The position numbers and the translations under genes are program-made. From assembly GCA_002418005.1 (NCBI GenBank), contig DIDF01000079.1, forward strand, positions 102,018 to 115,292: a DNA stretch of 13,275 bases. Reading direction: 5' to 3'. Numbering within the stretch: position 1 is the first letter of the stretch; each line of letters begins with the position of its first letter. This DNA comes from Lactobacillaceae bacterium UBA5807. GTDB taxonomy: Bacteria > Bacillota > Bacilli > Lactobacillales > Lactobacillaceae. The notes beneath the pieces were generated by a model. The model made no database searches and had not been told where the DNA came from. It saw only the letters and a list, made by a program, of their open reading frames with translations. This document shows, in pieces, positions 1 through 8,170 of the stretch.

Positions 1-41
1 TGACACTTTTATTTTAAGAAAAAACGCAAATCAAAAAATTG

Positions 42-1031
42 TTAATCAACCAAATCGTCAGGGGTGCCGCCATCAACCATATTTTTTAAATTATTTAAAG
101 AAATATCGACCATATTTTTAACAGCAGTCGCAGTGTGAAAAGCGGAATGGGGAGTAACAATTACGTTTGGCATATTTGCCAATTTAAGAACATTTTTATC
201 AGTAACAAGCTTAGTGGACCTTGAATCTTGAAGATCGGCAGATTCATTTTCGATGGTATCAATACCTGCTCCGGCAATCTCTTTGTTCTCTAAAGCCCAA
301 ATTAGATCAGCGGTATCCACAATTGAACCTCTGGCAGTATTAATCAGCAACGCATCATCTTTCATCATTTTAAAAATTTCTTTATTCACCAAATGGTCAT
401 TATCCGCAGTAGCCGGCATATGAAGAGTAACAATATCAGCCCGTTCAAAAATATCTTCTTCGTTATCCACATACTCAAAGAAAGGATTTTTCATTGGAAA
501 CTTGTCAAAGGCAATAACTTTTGCTCCAAGTCCTTGAAAAAGTTGGATGACGTGACGACCTATCCTACCAGTCCCAATCACGCCAACTGTTTGGTCTTCA
601 ATGAGCCGGCCCATAAAATCAGACGAAAAATGAAATTGATGATCTACATGCAGTTGCTGATACATATATCCCGCTTTACGAAGTAAAAACATCGCCATGA
701 AGACTGCAAATTCGGCAATACTTTCAGGACTATAAGCAGGAACATTAGTTATTTCGATACCGTTTTGTTTGGCAGCTTCCAAATCAATATTATCTATACC
801 AACATTTCTTAGAGATAAACTTTTAATATCTAATTTTGAAAATTTATTAAAAAGTTCGGCAGAATATGGAATTGTTTGAAGACAAGAAATACCGTCAAAA
901 CCTTTTGCCTTTTCGATTGTTTTTGAATCTAATATTTGAGTATTATAACCAACTTCAATCTCATTTTCTGCTCCCCATTGTTTAATAAAGGGAATTTCGT
1001 CATCACGAACGTTATAGGCAATTAATTTCAT
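42..1031 (-). CDS. D-2-hydroxyacid dehydrogenase, D-2-hydroxyisocaproate dehydrogenase type
   Basis: NAD-dependent cytosolic enzyme of 329 residues that reduces 2-keto acids to D-2-hydroxy acids. The Rossmann motif GTGRIG is at 153-158. The catalytic residues of the D-LDH family are all visible: Arg234 (NTARG), Glu263 (in DTIENE) and His295 (TPHSAFHT); the substrate-loop motif NVPAYSP is at 96-102. Residue 51 is Leu within GISCLQTIPYS, as in Lactobacillus casei D-HicDH, where true D-lactate dehydrogenases have Tyr. This favours bulky branched-chain keto acids such as 2-ketoisocaproate, so a role in amino-acid catabolism or redox balance is inferred. The length is normal. The ATG start follows an AAGGGAG ribosome-binding site. 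It lies downstream of the gal terminator and probably has its own promoter. A D-lactate dehydrogenase of broad specificity is the main alternative. Confidence 0.9.
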   Translation of the reverse strand: MKLIAYNVRDDEIPFIKQWGAENEIEVGYNTQILDSKTIEKAKGFDGISCLQTIPYSAELFNKFSKLDIKSLSLRNVGIDNIDLEAAKQNGIEITNVPAYSPESIAEFAVFMAMFLLRKAGYMYQQLHVDHQFHFSSDFMGRLIEDQTVGVIGTGRIGRHVIQLFQGLGAKVIAFDKFPMKNPFFEYVDNEEDIFERADIVTLHMPATADNDHLVNKEIFKMMKDDALLINTARGSIVDTADLIWALENKEIAGAGIDTIENESADLQDSRSTKLVTDKNVLKLANMPNVIVTPHSAFHTATAVKNMVDISLNNLKNMVDGGTPDDLVD

Positions 1032-1075
1032 AACTCATTGCTCCCTTGGTTTTCTTTTGCCAATTAAATAGTACA

Positions 1076-1121
1076 CCAAAAAGGGTGGCTCAAAACTGTT
1101 ACAGCTTTAAAACCACCCTTT
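1076..1121 (-). terminator. Terminator of the galKET operon
   Basis: A 9-bp stem (AAAGGGTGG, 1080-1088, with CCACCCTTT, 1113-1121) begins four bases after the galT stop codon. On the minus strand the 3' arm runs into five T residues. The 24-base loop holds an inner small stem around CTGT/ACAG. A T-rich stretch on the other side could also stop plus-strand transcription, but no plus-strand gene needs it here. Confidence 0.8.
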
Positions 1122-1124
1122 CTT

Positions 1125-2591
1125 TTATTTTAATGTTGATGCAAAACGGTCAAAGGCTTTTTGCCCTTTTTCATCCCATTTGTAAACACCAGCATCTTCA
1201 AGAACTCGAACAAATGTTAACCCAACTTCTTTATTAATGATATCTTCGACATTTTTATCTGTAAAATTATATTTATTTTTCAGTTTATCTGCCCAAGGTT
1301 TGTGATATTCAGCAATCTGATTTTCTTTTCCAAGGACGTATTTTTCAACTTCCTTCATCTCAGTTTTAAGCCGAGCAGGTAAAATTGCTCGTCCCATAAC
1401 CTCAATCAAACCAATATTTTCTTTCTTAATATGTTGAACATCCTTATGTGGGTGAAAAATTCCATCCGGGTATTCTGCTGAAGTCTGGTTATCTCTAAGG
1501 ACAATATCAAGAACATATTTATCACCATCCATCCTTGCGATAGGAGTAACGGTATGATGACGAACACCTTTAGTATAAGCTCTAATATCAACCGCTTCAT
1601 CAGAATATTCTTTCCAAGCATCAGCAATTTTTGAAGCTGCGTCAGTGACCTTTGTTGGATCCTGGGATTCCAGGCGAATTGTCGCCATCGGCCACTTAAC
1701 GATCCCAGCTTCTAAACCATCGATACCTAGATCAATTTTGCGATCAATCTCAGCTTTCATCATTGGGAAGAAATGCCGGCCACCTTGATAATGATCTTGT
1801 GCAAGTAAAGAACCGCCGACAATTGGCAGGTCGGCATTACTGCCAACAAAGTAGCTAGGGAAAATTTTGATAATGTCCATTAAATTGACAAATGTTTGGT
1901 GAGTAATTGCCATTGGAACATGCTTTTGATTTAAGAAGATTGCGTGTTCACCAAAGTACGCATAGGGAGAATATTGAAACCCCCAAGGTTTACCGCCGAC
2001 AATAATTCTAATTACTCGATGATTACTTCTGGCAGGGTATCCTAAACGCCCTAGATACCCTTCATTTTCAATCGCCAAAGGTCCTGCCGGATAAGTCACC
2101 TTAGTAGATTTGCCAGCGGCAGCGATAGCCTTAGGATCTTTCTCAGGTTTTGATAAGTTAATCGTGATCTCCAAATCACCATAGTCGGTTTTAGTCGTGT
2201 AGGAGATATTTTTAGCAATTGCCCGTGTCTTAATATAATCATTGTCTTGACTTAGCTTGTAAAAATAATTGGTAGCGGTATCCGGTGAAATTTGATACTT
2301 GTTCCAAAAAATCTCGTTAACTTTAGAAGGAATTGGGGTCAATAAATCCATTAATTGATCTTCCAAAATTTCTCGATTAGTGATTGAATCTTCAATTTTC
2401 TTGTGAGAAACCGCAAGATCAACTAAAGAATTAGCAAGATCAACTGCAGAATCTTCATCATTTGCTTTGCCTTCACCATCGCCAATCAATCTAAAGATTA
2501 AATTTTTAACGTAAATCCGGTCAACATCCTTATAAGGTGAATCAGAATTAATTATTAAATCAACAAATTTATCCACCACAGTTTGACTCAT
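1125..2591 (-). CDS. galT: UDP-glucose--hexose-1-phosphate uridylyltransferase, class II
   Basis: Transfers UMP from UDP-glucose to galactose-1-phosphate, giving UDP-galactose and glucose-1-phosphate, the central step of the Leloir pathway in the cytosol. The 488-residue length and the sequence fit the Firmicutes class II family, not the shorter class I enzymes. The class II signature DLPIVGGSLLAQDHYQGG is at 254-271, and a second conserved block, HPHKDVQHIKKENIGLIEVMG, follows at 380-400. In the signature the first His of the usual HxHxQ is Gln265, while the likely nucleophilic His267 and Gln269 are kept. It is the last gene of galKET, 5 bases after the galE stop codon. Its ribosome-binding site (AGGAAGGAAAA) lies inside the end of galE, suggesting translational coupling. 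It ends just before the operon terminator. Confidence 0.96.
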   Translation of the reverse strand: MSQTVVDKFVDLIINSDSPYKDVDRIYVKNLIFRLIGDGEGKANDEDSAVDLANSLVDLAVSHKKIEDSITNREILEDQLMDLLTPIPSKVNEIFWNKYQISPDTATNYFYKLSQDNDYIKTRAIAKNISYTTKTDYGDLEITINLSKPEKDPKAIAAAGKSTKVTYPAGPLAIENEGYLGRLGYPARSNHRVIRIIVGGKPWGFQYSPYAYFGEHAIFLNQKHVPMAITHQTFVNLMDIIKIFPSYFVGSNADLPIVGGSLLAQDHYQGGRHFFPMMKAEIDRKIDLGIDGLEAGIVKWPMATIRLESQDPTKVTDAASKIADAWKEYSDEAVDIRAYTKGVRHHTVTPIARMDGDKYVLDIVLRDNQTSAEYPDGIFHPHKDVQHIKKENIGLIEVMGRAILPARLKTEMKEVEKYVLGKENQIAEYHKPWADKLKNKYNFTDKNVEDIINKEVGLTFVRVLEDAGVYKWDEKGQKAFDRFASTLK

Positions 2592-2596
2592 AATAA

Positions 2597-3598
2597 CTAA
2601 TTTTCCTTCCTATCATCATAGCCTTTTGGATGAGTCTGTTTCCAGTTCCAGGCAGTCTTAATAATTTCGTGGACATCATCAAATTTAGGATCCCAGCCAA
2701 GGACCTTGCGAGCTTTATCGGAGGCTGCGATTAAAGTACTTGGATCGCCGGCTCTTCTTGGACCAATTTTAGCAGGAATTGGCTTGCCAGTAACATCTCT
2801 GGCAGCTTCGAGCATTTCTTTGTTTGAAAATCCAGTTGACGATCCAAGGTTAAAGGCATCACTATCATGGCCCGCCTCAAGATACTTCAAGGCAAGAATA
2901 TGCGCATCAGCTAAATCAACCACATGAACATAATCACGAACGTTAGTACCGTCTTTAGTGTCATAATCATCACCAAAAATCGTTAATTCTTTTCTTTCGC
3001 CAGCTGCGACTTGCAAAATGATGGGAACCAAATGGGTTTCTGGATGATGATCTTCGCCAATTGATCCATCAGGCTTAGCTCCAGCAACGTTGAAGTATCT
3101 TAAAGCAACAAACTTAATCCCGTAAGCCAAATCACTCCAGTGCATAATCTTTTCCATAGCTAATTTACTTTCACCGTATGGGTTGGTTGGCACCTGTGGA
3201 TCAGTTTCTCTTATTGGAATATGTTTTGGCTCGCCATAAGTGGCAGCCGTCGATGAGAATACTATCTTCTTAACATCATGATCATGCATAACTTCAAGCA
3301 GACTAATCATTCCACCAGTATTATTATCAAAATACTTCAACGGCTTTTTCATCGATTCTGGAACGATTGAAAATGCTGCAAAATGAATTACACCATCGAT
3401 ATTCTCTTTATCAAACACGCTATTCATAAAGGCTTTATCTCTCACGTCGCCTTCATAAAAACGAGCCTTAGGATTGATTGCAGCTTTATGACCAGTAACC
3501 AAATTATCGACCACTGCGACATCGTAACCGTTTTGAATTAACCGATCAACAGTATGGGAACCAATATACCCAGCGCCACCTAAAACTAAAATAGCCAT
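2597..3598 (-). CDS. galE: UDP-glucose 4-epimerase
   Basis: Interconverts UDP-galactose and UDP-glucose using tightly bound NAD. It regenerates UDP-glucose for GalT and supplies UDP-galactose for cell-surface sugars. This 333-residue extended short-chain dehydrogenase has the NAD-binding GGAGYIGSH at 7-15, the catalytic YxxxK as Tyr141-Lys145 with Thr117 in the serine/threonine position of FSSTAATYG, and the GPRRAGDPS block at 279-287 typical of epimerases. Length and motifs are complete. The ATG start follows an AGGAGG site at a good distance. It lies 25 bases after galK and 5 bases before galT, so it is the middle gene of the operon. Confidence 0.97.
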   Translation of the reverse strand: MAILVLGGAGYIGSHTVDRLIQNGYDVAVVDNLVTGHKAAINPKARFYEGDVRDKAFMNSVFDKENIDGVIHFAAFSIVPESMKKPLKYFDNNTGGMISLLEVMHDHDVKKIVFSSTAATYGEPKHIPIRETDPQVPTNPYGESKLAMEKIMHWSDLAYGIKFVALRYFNVAGAKPDGSIGEDHHPETHLVPIILQVAAGERKELTIFGDDYDTKDGTNVRDYVHVVDLADAHILALKYLEAGHDSDAFNLGSSTGFSNKEMLEAARDVTGKPIPAKIGPRRAGDPSTLIAASDKARKVLGWDPKFDDVHEIIKTAWNWKQTHPKGYDDRKEN

Positions 3599-3623
3599 TA
3601 AAAATTCCTCCTAATCAAATTTT

Positions 3624-4790
3624 CTACTTAATCTCTTTAGGACCATCAGAAATTTCTGCGACAAAGAAATCAGCTTTGTAGCCAATCGTTTTCTCGTAAA
3701 CTTCCCCGACATTCTTTTTAAATTCATTAACCTTATTCCGGTCAACAATGGCGATAGCACAGCCACCAAAACCAGCTCCGGTCATCCGCGCCCCAATTAC
3801 GCCATCTTGCTTCCAAGCAGTTTCGGCCAAAGTATCAAGTTCTTTGCCAGTGACCTCATAATCATAGTGAAGTGAAACATGCGAAGCATTTATCAAACGG
3901 CCGAAAGTAGCAAGATCTCCTTTGACCAAAGCATCTTTTGCTTGAAGAGTTCTTTGGTTTTCAAAAACAGCGTGACGAGCCCGCTTAATTAAAGTTTCGT
4001 CATTAATCAAGTAGGTATTTTCATCAAACTCAGTCTCACTTAGTTGAGCCAATGACTTAATTGGCAGTTTTGTTTGTAATTTGGCTAACGCCTGTTCACA
4101 TTCGGATCTTCGTTCGTTGTACTTGGAATCAGCAAGTTCACGATGCTTGTTGGTAAACATGATAACAATTACCCGATTACCAAGTTCTACCGGTACATAT
4201 TCATATTTCATAGTGTTGACATCAAGTAAAACAGCTTTATTTTTGTGACCCATTCCAATGGCAAATTGATCCATGATCCCGGAATTGACACCAATGAAGT
4301 TATTTTCAACTTTTTGCCCGTCTTTTACCAAATCAAGCTCATCAATATTAAATTCAAAAACATCATTTAAAACTTCTGCGGTTAAAAGTTCGATGGCAGC
4401 TGAAGAAGAAAGTCCAGCACCATCTGGAAGATTGCCATCAAAGGCCAAATCAAATCCATGATTGGGTTTATGACCTTCTTTAATAATCTGGGCAATCATT
4501 CCTTTTGGAAAATTTCCCCATCCTAAGGATTTATCATAATCCAAATTATCCAAATCAAATTCCACAATCCCTTGATCCGGAATGTTTTGTGAATACATTC
4601 TTACTTTGTTGTCATTTCTGGGCCCATAAGCAGCATATATCCCTAAACTAATAGCGCATGGGAAAACGTGGCCGCCATTATAATCGGTGTGTTCACCAAT
4701 TAAATTAATTCGTCCAGGGGCAAAAAATACCCTATCAGCAGCCGAGCCAAACTTATCCTGAAATACTGTTTTCACATCATCAGAAAGCAT
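3624..4790 (-). CDS. galK: Galactokinase
   Basis: Phosphorylates alpha-D-galactose with ATP to galactose-1-phosphate, the entry step of the Leloir pathway. This 388-residue GHMP kinase shows the galactokinase signature GRINLIGEHTDYNGG at 26-40, the ATP-binding loop LPDGAGLSSSAA at 121-132 and the C-terminal GARMTGAGFGGCA at 333-345. Arg27 and Asp174 (NSGIMDQFA) match the catalytic Arg/Asp pair known from Lactococcus lactis GalK, and Glu33 and Asp36 match sugar-binding residues. The start is an ATG with AAGGAG upstream. It is the first gene of galKET and has its own TTGACA promoter and a LacI/GalR-type operator upstream. No galR or galM gene lies within this window. Confidence 0.97.
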   Translation of the reverse strand: MLSDDVKTVFQDKFGSAADRVFFAPGRINLIGEHTDYNGGHVFPCAISLGIYAAYGPRNDNKVRMYSQNIPDQGIVEFDLDNLDYDKSLGWGNFPKGMIAQIIKEGHKPNHGFDLAFDGNLPDGAGLSSSAAIELLTAEVLNDVFEFNIDELDLVKDGQKVENNFIGVNSGIMDQFAIGMGHKNKAVLLDVNTMKYEYVPVELGNRVIVIMFTNKHRELADSKYNERRSECEQALAKLQTKLPIKSLAQLSETEFDENTYLINDETLIKRARHAVFENQRTLQAKDALVKGDLATFGRLINASHVSLHYDYEVTGKELDTLAETAWKQDGVIGARMTGAGFGGCAIAIVDRNKVNEFKKNVGEVYEKTIGYKADFFVAEISDGPKEIK

Positions 4791-4827
4791 AATGGTAACT
4801 CCTTTTTAGTAAAATTTACTCAAATAA

Positions 4828-4856
4828 AATGTAACGCCATTCTTTTTAGATGTCAA
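4828..4856 (-). promoter_or_regulatory. Promoter of the galKET operon
   Basis: On the minus strand a consensus -35 TTGACA (4851-4856) is separated by 17 bases from TACATT (4828-4833), which matches four of six bases of TATAAT. Transcription should begin near 4821, giving a leader of about 30 bases before galK. The spacer and -10 contain an imperfect palindrome, AATGTAACGCCATT on the plus strand, whose arms resemble the operator further upstream. Confidence 0.7.
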
Positions 4857-4875
4857 TTGCTTTTAATAAATATTT

Positions 4876-4896
4876 TAATGGTAACCGTTGCCATTA
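4876..4896. promoter_or_regulatory. LacI/GalR-type operator upstream of galK
   Basis: A 21-bp inverted repeat with core TGGTAACCGTTGCCA (4879-4893) has one mismatched pair (4882/4890) around a central C at 4886. Its size and layout resemble lac-type operators with an unpaired central base. It is centred about 65 bases upstream of the predicted gal transcription start. Binding by a galactose repressor of the LacI/GalR family is inferred; no such regulator is encoded here. Confidence 0.6.
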
Positions 4897-4899
4897 TTA

Positions 4900-5100
4900 T
4901 TTAAATAAGTTTAAGTTACGACTTACAATGCAAACCATCGGACTAAATTTAATAACTAAACATTTCAACTTTTACTAAAATTATTTTTAAACAGATTAAA
5001 TAAAACACCTTTTAAAAAAAATCTTAAACTTTTAAATAAAAATCTGATCAAATCAAACTAATTTTTGTTCCCAGTGATACCCTATGATTAGAATAAAATT
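4900..5100. other. AT-rich intergenic region between galK and the 69-residue gene
   Basis: Very AT-rich stretch with no open reading frame of useful length on either strand. I see a small inverted repeat, TAAGT-N4-ACTTA, at 4912-4925 and runs of A and T, but no recognisable RNA gene. The rightmost part probably holds the promoter of the plus-strand gene: TTGTTC at 5065-5070 and TAGAAT at 5089-5094 with an 18-base spacer, or TATGAT at 5083-5088 alone. Confidence 0.4.
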
Positions 5101-5115
5101 TGTGGAGATAGATAA

Positions 5116-5325
5116 TTGAAAAACATAAAATTTAAGTTGTCATTTTACAAACACTGGAAATTTTGGATAGGAATAATTTTCGCTTTAAACTTACTTTTTT
5201 TGGTTTATTTAAACCCAGATGTGCCGTTTCTTTGGTGGTGGGATCTGATTATTGGAGTTTTAGGCATTCTGTTGATTATTGATTCAATTTTTGTTATTAA
5301 CTACAGAAAAATTTCCCGCAAATAA
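5116..5325 (+). CDS. Small two-helix membrane protein of unknown function
   Basis: Predicted 69-residue protein with two membrane segments, about residues 16-32 and 42-61, joined by a short loop with the Trp-rich motif NPDVPFLWWWD. The N-terminus and the C-terminal tail (NYRKISRK) are rich in Lys and Arg, so both ends should face the cytoplasm. The start is a TTG at 5116 with GTGGAG eight bases upstream. The gene ends at a good terminator. It is the only plus-strand gene of the window, divergent from galK and convergent with mprF. The ribosome-binding site, terminator and clean membrane topology support a real gene. I do not recognise a family and assign no function. Confidence 0.65.
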   Translation: MKNIKFKLSFYKHWKFWIGIIFALNLLFLVYLNPDVPFLWWWDLIIGVLGILLIIDSIFVINYRKISRK

Positions 5326-5372
5326 AAAAAGCTCGATTCTGGTATTAATTTTTACTAGAATTAAGCTTTTTT
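5325..5372. terminator. Bidirectional terminator shared by the small gene and mprF
   Basis: Long hairpin: AAAAAAGCT (5325-5333) pairs with AGCTTTTTT (5364-5372). Inside it ATTCT (5336-5340) pairs with AGAAT (5357-5361), and GTA (5342-5344) with TAC (5353-5355). A run of T follows the stem on both strands. It lies between the plus-strand stop codon at 5325 and the mprF end at 5382, so it can end both convergent transcripts. Confidence 0.85.
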
Positions 5373-5381
5373 TATCCATTT

Positions 5382-7964
5382 TTATTGCAGTGACTGCCAA
5401 AATTGCCGCAAAGGATGAAAAATCTTTGGACTTTCTTTGATCCTACGACTAACCAAGATCAAGACTTGAAGCATTGTATAGATTAATGAACTTCCACGAT
5501 AATAAGCAATATATTTAGGTTGCCATACATCAACATACTTTTCTTTGTAAGAATAAAGCCCTTCAAAGCTGTAAAGCTTGTACCCATACTCATAAATCAA
5601 ATGAACAATTCGCTCATCTGTAAAACTAAAACGTGAAGTTCCGACATTTGCCATTGGCGACATTCCTAAATCAAAATAATGATAACCTTTTTCTTTTGCG
5701 TCATTATACAGATTAATAAGAACACCATCCATAATTCCGGAAGGAGCATCACTGCCAGACCTCATTAAATCAATCGAGGTTGTTTTCTTATTGCCAGTGG
5801 GCATAAGATTAGCAAAAGAGACAACTTTCCCTTCAGGATTTCTCATAACCGCTACCGGTGATTGATTTAAATAAAATTGGTCAAAGAACCCTAACGAAAA
5901 TCCCTTTTCGGCCCGACCATCCAACCAGGTATCAGAAATCTGCTTAAAAGTCCAAAATTGATCTCTAGTAAAAGGGGGTTGCAAAATTTCAAACTTATAC
6001 CCTTCTCGATCAAATTTATTCATTAGCGCTCTTTCACCACGATGACGTTTTCCAGAAAGAGTAAATTTTTGAACATCAACCAAACCATCTTCACCAAATT
6101 TGATAAAATCAAACCCATTTTCATGAAGCTGCATAGTCAGTCCCTCATTAATTTCATAAAAGACCAATCGATATCCCTGAATATCTGCTTGCTCCATAAA
6201 CTTGTCAATCGCCGCTGGAACCTTTTGTTGGTTACCAATTGGTTCGCCCATAATCACTAGCTTGTCGGCAATTTCTTGAAACATAAAGAAAACCTGGTCT
6301 TCGCCGTCTTCTTGGTAGTAGTATATTTTTTTATCTCTTAAAAAGGCTAAATGACTTACCTCATTGCCACCAAAACTGTCGATGATGGATTTTACTCTAA
6401 CTGGATCAAATCCTTGTTTCAACCAATCTGGTTTCTTGGCGGTTAGATACCAGTTAATCAAAATCAAAATAACCACAGCCACCAACAAACCAATAAAGCC
6501 CACCGCCCAAACCGCTTCTGAAGGGAACAAATATGCTTGATTAAAATGAAGCCGACTGTTTGTGTGAGTGGCAATACCAATCAAACTATAAACAATGAAT
6601 GTTACCCCAAATATTGACCAGTTTAAAATCGACATGCCCCAGGAGTTTGCCATTCGTTCTCGGTATAACGCTTTTCGAGATACCCAGAGAGTCAATAAAA
6701 TAACCACAATCAGCAATACCATTCGCCAGGTAAAAGCCTCGTTAAACCAGACATCAATCATCGAAAGAATTAATACTACCGTGGTTGGAATAAAAGCCCT
6801 TTTAATTTTCATCCAAATGCCGGTTGCTAAACCGATTAACAAAAACGCAACAATTACATTAGCCAGATGGCTGACAAAAATAATGGAAAATGGTACCACC
6901 CGAATAAACATTTTATTTGCAATAACTACATTTGGGACAGTAGCGAATAACAACATCATAATTCCAGTGAAATACATAAATACTGTTAAAAATATTTGGG
7001 AAAATCGTTGGAGTAAAATAGTTGGCAAATTATCCAAAAAATGATTCAATTTTGAACCAGTATCATTTATAAATAGAACAACTCCAACTAAAAATGGCAA
7101 TAAATAGTAAAACAGCCGATACAATAAGACCCAAACAACGGCATCACTATTTGTGACCCCGAGAAAACTCAATCCGATGATCATGAAAACATCAAACGAA
7201 CCTAAACCACCGGGAATCATTGAAATAACTCCGGCAACATTGGCTACCACAAAAATTGGAATAACAGCTGCCAAATTGGCCTTCACACCCATTAAATATC
7301 CAATCAAAATGAAGAAACCTACACAACTGCTCCATTCCATTGTTGATCCGAAGGTCATTGTAATCTCTTGTTTTAAAGTAAGGTCACTAAAGAAAGCCGA
7401 ATTTGTTACTTTTGTAAAAACCATAAGGGCTGGAAAGTATCCACCGCCACCAACAAGCCAAACCCAATAATGAGCAAACTGGGAACCAATTCCAAACCCA
7501 AATATTAAGATTAACGAAACCTGACACAAAATTGATAGACCGGCAATCAAAAATAAAGCAACTTTAGAGATTGCGTAAACGACCTGCCTTCGGGTCGCTC
7601 CTTTACCATAAAAGTGAGCTCTTAAACTGGCTCCCAGTAATCCGCCGAACCCTAAAAGATTAGTAAATGTATTTACAACCCAGCCACTTTTTAAAACATA
7701 GAAACGAGAATACTTACTGGGCAAAAATTGAATTATTGAAAAATCATATATCAGCATTGGCGTAATTGCCAAGAATCCGAAAATTAACATTAATACAAGA
7801 GACCCAGTTGATTGACCAGCCAGCGTATTTTTTAGTTGTTGCCCGCTAACTTCTTTTAATATCCGACCTGTCTCTCTGATAACAAAAGTTAAAACAGACA
7901 AAACAAAAATTAATTTTATTGCCGTTGAATACTTATCAATAAACTTGCGGATTTTTGAAATCAT
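5382..7964 (-). CDS. mprF: Phosphatidylglycerol lysyltransferase / lipid flippase MprF
   Basis: Bifunctional membrane protein of 860 residues. It transfers lysine from Lys-tRNA to phosphatidylglycerol and flips the product to the outer leaflet, lowering surface charge and protecting against cationic antimicrobial peptides. The N-terminal part, about 500 residues, is a polytopic membrane domain of the UPF0104 type with the motif PGGLGSFD at 251-258. The cytosolic C-terminal part is a DUF2156 aminoacyl-lipid synthase domain: GKRHRGER near 638-645, DLMR at 732-735 (the Asp/Arg pair known to matter in MprF), LGMSPMANVG at 766-775 and YKEKYVDVWQPKYIAYY near 806-822. Length fits the full two-domain family. 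I chose the ATG at 7964, preceded by GGGG, over the ATG at 7979, which has no ribosome-binding site. It stands alone; no clear promoter is visible. Transfer of lysine rather than another amino acid is inferred from the family. Confidence 0.93.
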   Translation of the reverse strand: MISKIRKFIDKYSTAIKLIFVLSVLTFVIRETGRILKEVSGQQLKNTLAGQSTGSLVLMLIFGFLAITPMLIYDFSIIQFLPSKYSRFYVLKSGWVVNTFTNLLGFGGLLGASLRAHFYGKGATRRQVVYAISKVALFLIAGLSILCQVSLILIFGFGIGSQFAHYWVWLVGGGGYFPALMVFTKVTNSAFFSDLTLKQEITMTFGSTMEWSSCVGFFILIGYLMGVKANLAAVIPIFVVANVAGVISMIPGGLGSFDVFMIIGLSFLGVTNSDAVVWVLLYRLFYYLLPFLVGVVLFINDTGSKLNHFLDNLPTILLQRFSQIFLTVFMYFTGIMMLLFATVPNVVIANKMFIRVVPFSIIFVSHLANVIVAFLLIGLATGIWMKIKRAFIPTTVVLILSMIDVWFNEAFTWRMVLLIVVILLTLWVSRKALYRERMANSWGMSILNWSIFGVTFIVYSLIGIATHTNSRLHFNQAYLFPSEAVWAVGFIGLLVAVVILILINWYLTAKKPDWLKQGFDPVRVKSIIDSFGGNEVSHLAFLRDKKIYYYQEDGEDQVFFMFQEIADKLVIMGEPIGNQQKVPAAIDKFMEQADIQGYRLVFYEINEGLTMQLHENGFDFIKFGEDGLVDVQKFTLSGKRHRGERALMNKFDREGYKFEILQPPFTRDQFWTFKQISDTWLDGRAEKGFSLGFFDQFYLNQSPVAVMRNPEGKVVSFANLMPTGNKKTTSIDLMRSGSDAPSGIMDGVLINLYNDAKEKGYHYFDLGMSPMANVGTSRFSFTDERIVHLIYEYGYKLYSFEGLYSYKEKYVDVWQPKYIAYYRGSSLIYTMLQVLILVSRRIKESPKIFHPLRQFWQSLQ

Positions 7965-8115
7965 AAACTTTAACCCCATCTAAAAATAATTAAGACCCAC
8001 GTGTAATTCAATAGTTTTATGGTAACACTAAACAGCTTACTCTTTGTGGATAATCAGACCAAAAAATCAAATTCTCTTTCTTTAAAAAGATGAAAAGCTA
8101 AACTCTAAAAAAACA

Positions 8116-8157
8116 AAAAAAGGTTGAGACAAATGAAAATTTGTCTCAACCTTTTTA
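8116..8157 (-). terminator. Terminator of the rplJ-rplL operon
   Basis: Near-perfect hairpin of about 18 bp with a four-base loop (8135-8138). The core arms are GGTTGAGACAAAT (8122-8134) and ATTTGTCTCAACC (8139-8151), flanked by A and T runs. On the minus strand the stem is followed by a long T-rich tail. It starts about 14 bases after the rplL stop codon, so it ends the ribosomal protein transcript before mprF. Confidence 0.9.
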
Positions 8158-8170
8158 AAAATTTAATTAA

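Noticed and set aside
6595..7044. 149-residue open frame on the plus strand inside mprF
   Set aside because: It is antisense to a well-conserved membrane domain, has no ribosome-binding site or recognisable motif, and reflects the codon pattern of mprF.
7153..7470. 105-residue plus-strand frame inside mprF
   Set aside because: Antisense shadow with no supporting signals.
7980..8115. Promoter of mprF
   Set aside because: No -35/-10 pair with acceptable match and spacing could be chosen by eye; TTGGTC with TAAGCT has a 17-base spacer but matches poorly.
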